DNA of 64,000 bases from positions 930,001-994,000 of the forward strand of contig NZ_OY787452.1 in the NCBI RefSeq assembly GCF_963678795.1, in the 5' to 3' direction. The notes under the pieces were generated by a model. That model did not search any database, had not been told where the DNA came from, and worked only from the letters and a program-made list of their open reading frames with translations. This DNA is from an uncultured Methanoregula sp. (GTDB taxonomy: Archaea > Halobacteriota > Methanomicrobia > Methanomicrobiales > Methanospirillaceae). Position numbers and translations under genes: made by a program. Positions 61,347-64,000 of the stretch are shown here, in pieces; position 1 is the first letter of the stretch, and each line of letters begins with the position of its first letter.

Positions 61347-64000
61347 ATGAACAGAAAAGCAATGGAAGAACAGATCCGGAAACTCCGGGCCGAGACACCT
61401 GATATCAGAATTGCCTTCAATAAGGAGCGGTCAGCCATTTCCCTGATGAGGGGGCGACTCCCGGGAAGAGCAGGGAAAGTACCGGATTTTAAAAAAAACC
61501 CGTATTCAATTGCCCGGAAAGTCATCAGGGAATACCGTGCCCTTTTTGGTGATATCGACGAGAAGAAAAATCTTGCCAATGGCAGGGTGCTGATCGACCG
61601 GCAGGATCAGACGCACGTGTCGTTCCAGCAGATGCACGGCGATGTGATCGTACTGGGCGGGGGCATCTCTGTCCACTATGCTGCAGATGGATCGGTCTAT
61701 CTCATCAGGTCCACCCTTGCGCACGGCATCGATGCGCCGAAAAAGCCATCCGTAACAGCAGAAAAGGCGGCGGAGATCGCTTTACAGGATGCAGGAGATG
61801 GATCTGAATTGTTCGAGAGCGTCAGGCCGGTCCTCTTTGTTGCGGGCGCCGCGATCGTGCACCGGGAAATGGAGGAGCGGGAGTACTATCTCTGCTGGAA
61901 GATGCGGGTGATCCCGCCCAGGACAAGCCGGATTCCCGACCAGATCTACCTTGTCGATGCATCGGACGGGACGGTACTCATGAAGTATCCGGCTGTGTGG
62001 AATATCGGCACAGGTTACTACTCACAGGGAACTACACTGAATTCCGAGCCCTCAGACGGAACATTCCGGCTCCGCGATACCGTCACTTCCTCCGGCTGGC
62101 TGGTAGAGACAAAACCCGTCATCCATACCTACGATGATGCCGGCGTGGGAGCCCTGGTCCTCACGGACTATTCCGAGGACAGCGACGATAACTGGGACAA
62201 CGACGGAGTCGTTCCAGAGAATCGCTGCAATGACCAGAGAGAAGAGGTGGATATCCACCGGTATCTGGGCTACATCCTCTCGTATTATTATACGACCCAC
62301 GGACACAACAGCTGGGATAATGCCGGCACGGATATCAAAGCCCACGCCCACAACAATGCCCTGTGGATCATGCCCAACAACGCATTCTGGGATACCGATA
62401 GGAAGCAGATTTATGTGGGCGACGGTAATGGCGTCTGGATGGACTTCGTGTGCCCCCTGGACGTCCTGGGACATGAATTTACCCATGGCGTCAACGATGG
62501 CTTCGGCATCTTCGCGATCAATGATGGCGAAATCGGGGCAGGCAATGAGGCCCTGGCAGATATCTTCTCGTACTTCATTGCTTTCGATTACCCGGCCGAG
62601 TGCCCTGATCCGGAGCATCTGGGAGTCCGGATGTTTTTCAGCGGTTATTCACGAAATATAGCCGATCCGAGCCGGGACCCGGGAGGCACGGTCCTGTATG
62701 ATGCCACGGACGATGATACCAAGATCGACAGTGTGTATGGTGCAGGATATTACCCTGACCATTACAGCATCCGGTACACGGGAGAGTATGACCACCACGG
62801 GGTTCATGTCAACTGTCCGATCCTCACGCATGCCTTCTATCTCATGATCAATGGCGGAACCCACCGACTTTCCCGGATCACGGTCTCGGGTATCGGCACC
62901 GGGCCGGTCGAACAGATGCTCTATGCCGCCATCTCGACTCCGGGACTCCTGACCCAGACCTCAACGTTTGCCGATATCCGGATCGCGATGATCGAGAGCT
63001 GCCTGTCCCTGTACCCGGAGAACCTCGGTTACCTTGCCACAGTGAAAAGTGCGTTCGCTGCCGCCGGGATTGGCCCGGACCTCTATATCCGCGACCAGCT
63101 CTCCGACCAGGGAGCGGAACCGGGAACCCTCTCCTGCATGAGCCCCGACATCATCGTACGGCAGCTTCCCGCAGATGCTGCAACCCTTGCCCAGATTGGT
63201 GATAGTACGAACAGCTCCCTCTGCGAGAAGATAGAACTGGGCGGGAGGGATCATTCGGTCTACTTCCGGGTCTTCAACCGGGGTTCTGTTCCCGCTTCCG
63301 GGACCCTGCGCCTCTTCATCTCGCCGGTCTCCACCTTCCCGGTTCCGGGATCGTGGCACGAGGTGGGACACTATGATTTCGGTCCTGTACCTGAAAACGG
63401 GGGAATCTGGGTCCCTGGTGCAGCAGACCAGTGCATCACCCTCACATCGGCGCTGATTGACAGTCTTGGCGTGGGGCACTTCTGCTTCATCGGCATCATC
63501 GAGTGCGATGCCGATCCCGCTCCGGATTATACCCTGATCAACGATACCGGTGAGTTCCATGATTTCATCATCAGGAGCAACAATTTTGCATGGAGGAACT
63601 GCGTTATTGAGGACAATGTCCATCCCAGCCTCAGAGGGGAGATCCCGCCGTTTACCAGGGATTTTCGCATGCAGGGTTTCGGCCGGCCGTTTGAACCCCG
63701 GAATCTTGAGATAGACACGCGGGACCTGCCTGCAGGGACGGAACTCGTCGTCCTCATTCCCGAGGCAAAATTTTTCGGGCTGAAAGCCTCGGAATTGGGC
63801 AGTGCGGGTATTACAGGCCAGCCGGCCAAAGTGGCGGACACTCTTGACGATCCAGATGGCACTGCCGCAAAGGAGCCAATCAGGCAGATTCCCCTCGGCC
63901 TTATAGCCGGTGCGGCTGCCGTATCGCCTGAAGTAAAAACAACCCTTGCTACGTGGGAAGTCGGGAAATACCAGCCGGTAAAGATCCGGAAACCTGGCGT
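61347..64000 (+). CDS. Thermolysin-family (M4) metallopeptidase, partial at right edge
   Basis: At least 884 codons, continuing past the window. Start ATG 61347 with GAGG six nt upstream. The zinc site is H376-E377-F-T-H380 with the third ligand E401 in GNEALADIF, and the domain has 'HHGVHVNCPILTHAFYLM', the M4 active-site His region. An N-terminal propeptide-like region (~50-215, FTP/PepSY-like) precedes it; after the peptidase come at least two beta domains. No signal peptide is seen at the N terminus (MNRKAMEEQIRKLRAE), unlike most secreted M4 enzymes. The C terminus is not visible. Confidence 0.9.
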   Translation, partial: MNRKAMEEQIRKLRAETPDIRIAFNKERSAISLMRGRLPGRAGKVPDFKKNPYSIARKVIREYRALFGDIDEKKNLANGRVLIDRQDQTHVSFQQMHGDVIVLGGGISVHYAADGSVYLIRSTLAHGIDAPKKPSVTAEKAAEIALQDAGDGSELFESVRPVLFVAGAAIVHREMEEREYYLCWKMRVIPPRTSRIPDQIYLVDASDGTVLMKYPAVWNIGTGYYSQGTTLNSEPSDGTFRLRDTVTSSGWLVETKPVIHTYDDAGVGALVLTDYSEDSDDNWDNDGVVPENRCNDQREEVDIHRYLGYILSYYYTTHGHNSWDNAGTDIKAHAHNNALWIMPNNAFWDTDRKQIYVGDGNGVWMDFVCPLDVLGHEFTHGVNDGFGIFAINDGEIGAGNEALADIFSYFIAFDYPAECPDPEHLGVRMFFSGYSRNIADPSRDPGGTVLYDATDDDTKIDSVYGAGYYPDHYSIRYTGEYDHHGVHVNCPILTHAFYLMINGGTHRLSRITVSGIGTGPVEQMLYAAISTPGLLTQTSTFADIRIAMIESCLSLYPENLGYLATVKSAFAAAGIGPDLYIRDQLSDQGAEPGTLSCMSPDIIVRQLPADAATLAQIGDSTNSSLCEKIELGGRDHSVYFRVFNRGSVPASGTLRLFISPVSTFPVPGSWHEVGHYDFGPVPENGGIWVPGAADQCITLTSALIDSLGVGHFCFIGIIECDADPAPDYTLINDTGEFHDFIIRSNNFAWRNCVIEDNVHPSLRGEIPPFTRDFRMQGFGRPFEPRNLEIDTRDLPAGTELVVLIPEAKFFGLKASELGSAGITGQPAKVADTLDDPDGTAAKEPIRQIPLGLIAGAAAVSPEVKTTLATWEVGKYQPVKIRKPG

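Overview
The window reads as a chromosomal segment of a methanogenic archaeon, most likely of the order Methanomicrobiales and Methanoregula-like (inference from gene content; no database was searched). The pointers are an archaeal A-type ATP synthase, CofD for coenzyme F420, the archaeal mevalonate branch (flavin prenyltransferase, UbiD-type decarboxylase, AcnX-type dehydratase), archaeal-type riboflavin synthase, core-type MetE, PEGA-domain surface proteins, and TATA-box promoters with short or absent leaders.

Layout. 1-2.8 kb: minus-strand A-type ATP synthase genes K-E-C-F-A (A runs off the left edge). 2.9-5.7 kb: two small divergent paralogues, a lone response regulator and a large PEGA protein. 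5.9-12.7 kb: a drug-efflux MFS protein, the archaeal mevalonate cluster, a lipoprotein and an HD phosphohydrolase. 12.8-20.5 kb: cofD, a PEGA lipoprotein, a HEAT-repeat protein, a yeast-type cytosine deaminase, and a REC-PAS-PAS histidine kinase followed by a FIST sensor protein. 20.6-25.1 kb: iron-sulfur flavoprotein, cupin, TMEM175-like channel, CDF metal transporter and membrane proteins. 25.2-33.6 kb: aspS, metE, a thioredoxin/CcdA pair joined by a probable -1 frameshift, the argC-CBS-argJ-argB operon and an ADP-ribosylglycohydrolase. 33.8-39 kb: acetyl-CoA synthetase with an acetate transporter, an ATP-NAD kinase relative, and trpB2 preceded by a TRP-box-like operator. 39.4-46.7 kb: a Yip1/COG1361/ABC/permease operon, a methyltransferase, a group II PLP decarboxylase and a PEGA lipoprotein.

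46.7-52.5 kb is the accessory region: a peptidase M23 remnant, a VapBC-type pair, and a 2991-bp transposon (48769-51759) with 24-bp imperfect terminal inverted repeats and a 6-bp target duplication. It carries a DDE transposase, a DUF2080-type small protein and several small membrane-protein genes. It has split a PD-(D/E)XK-like nuclease gene; removing the element and one duplication copy rejoins an intact 202-codon reading frame. 52.7-61 kb: a riboflavin/aminotransferase operon, purE, a QueG-like iron-sulfur protein, a methyltransferase, a second MFS transporter, a DUF3795 protein and an exported phospholipase D-like protein. The window ends inside a thermolysin-family (M4) metallopeptidase that lacks a signal peptide.

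How the genes work together: several sets are operonic by 4-8 nt overlaps (atpE-C-F-A; ubiX-ubiD-acnX; CBS-argJ-argB; ABC ATPase-permease; class V aminotransferase-ribC; ribH-aspartate aminotransferase; vapBC). No tRNA, rRNA or CRISPR array was recognised. The observations most worth checking are the transposon with its interrupted target gene, the start-less thioredoxin-CcdA gene behind a nine-A slippery run, and the TGTACA operator in front of trpB2.
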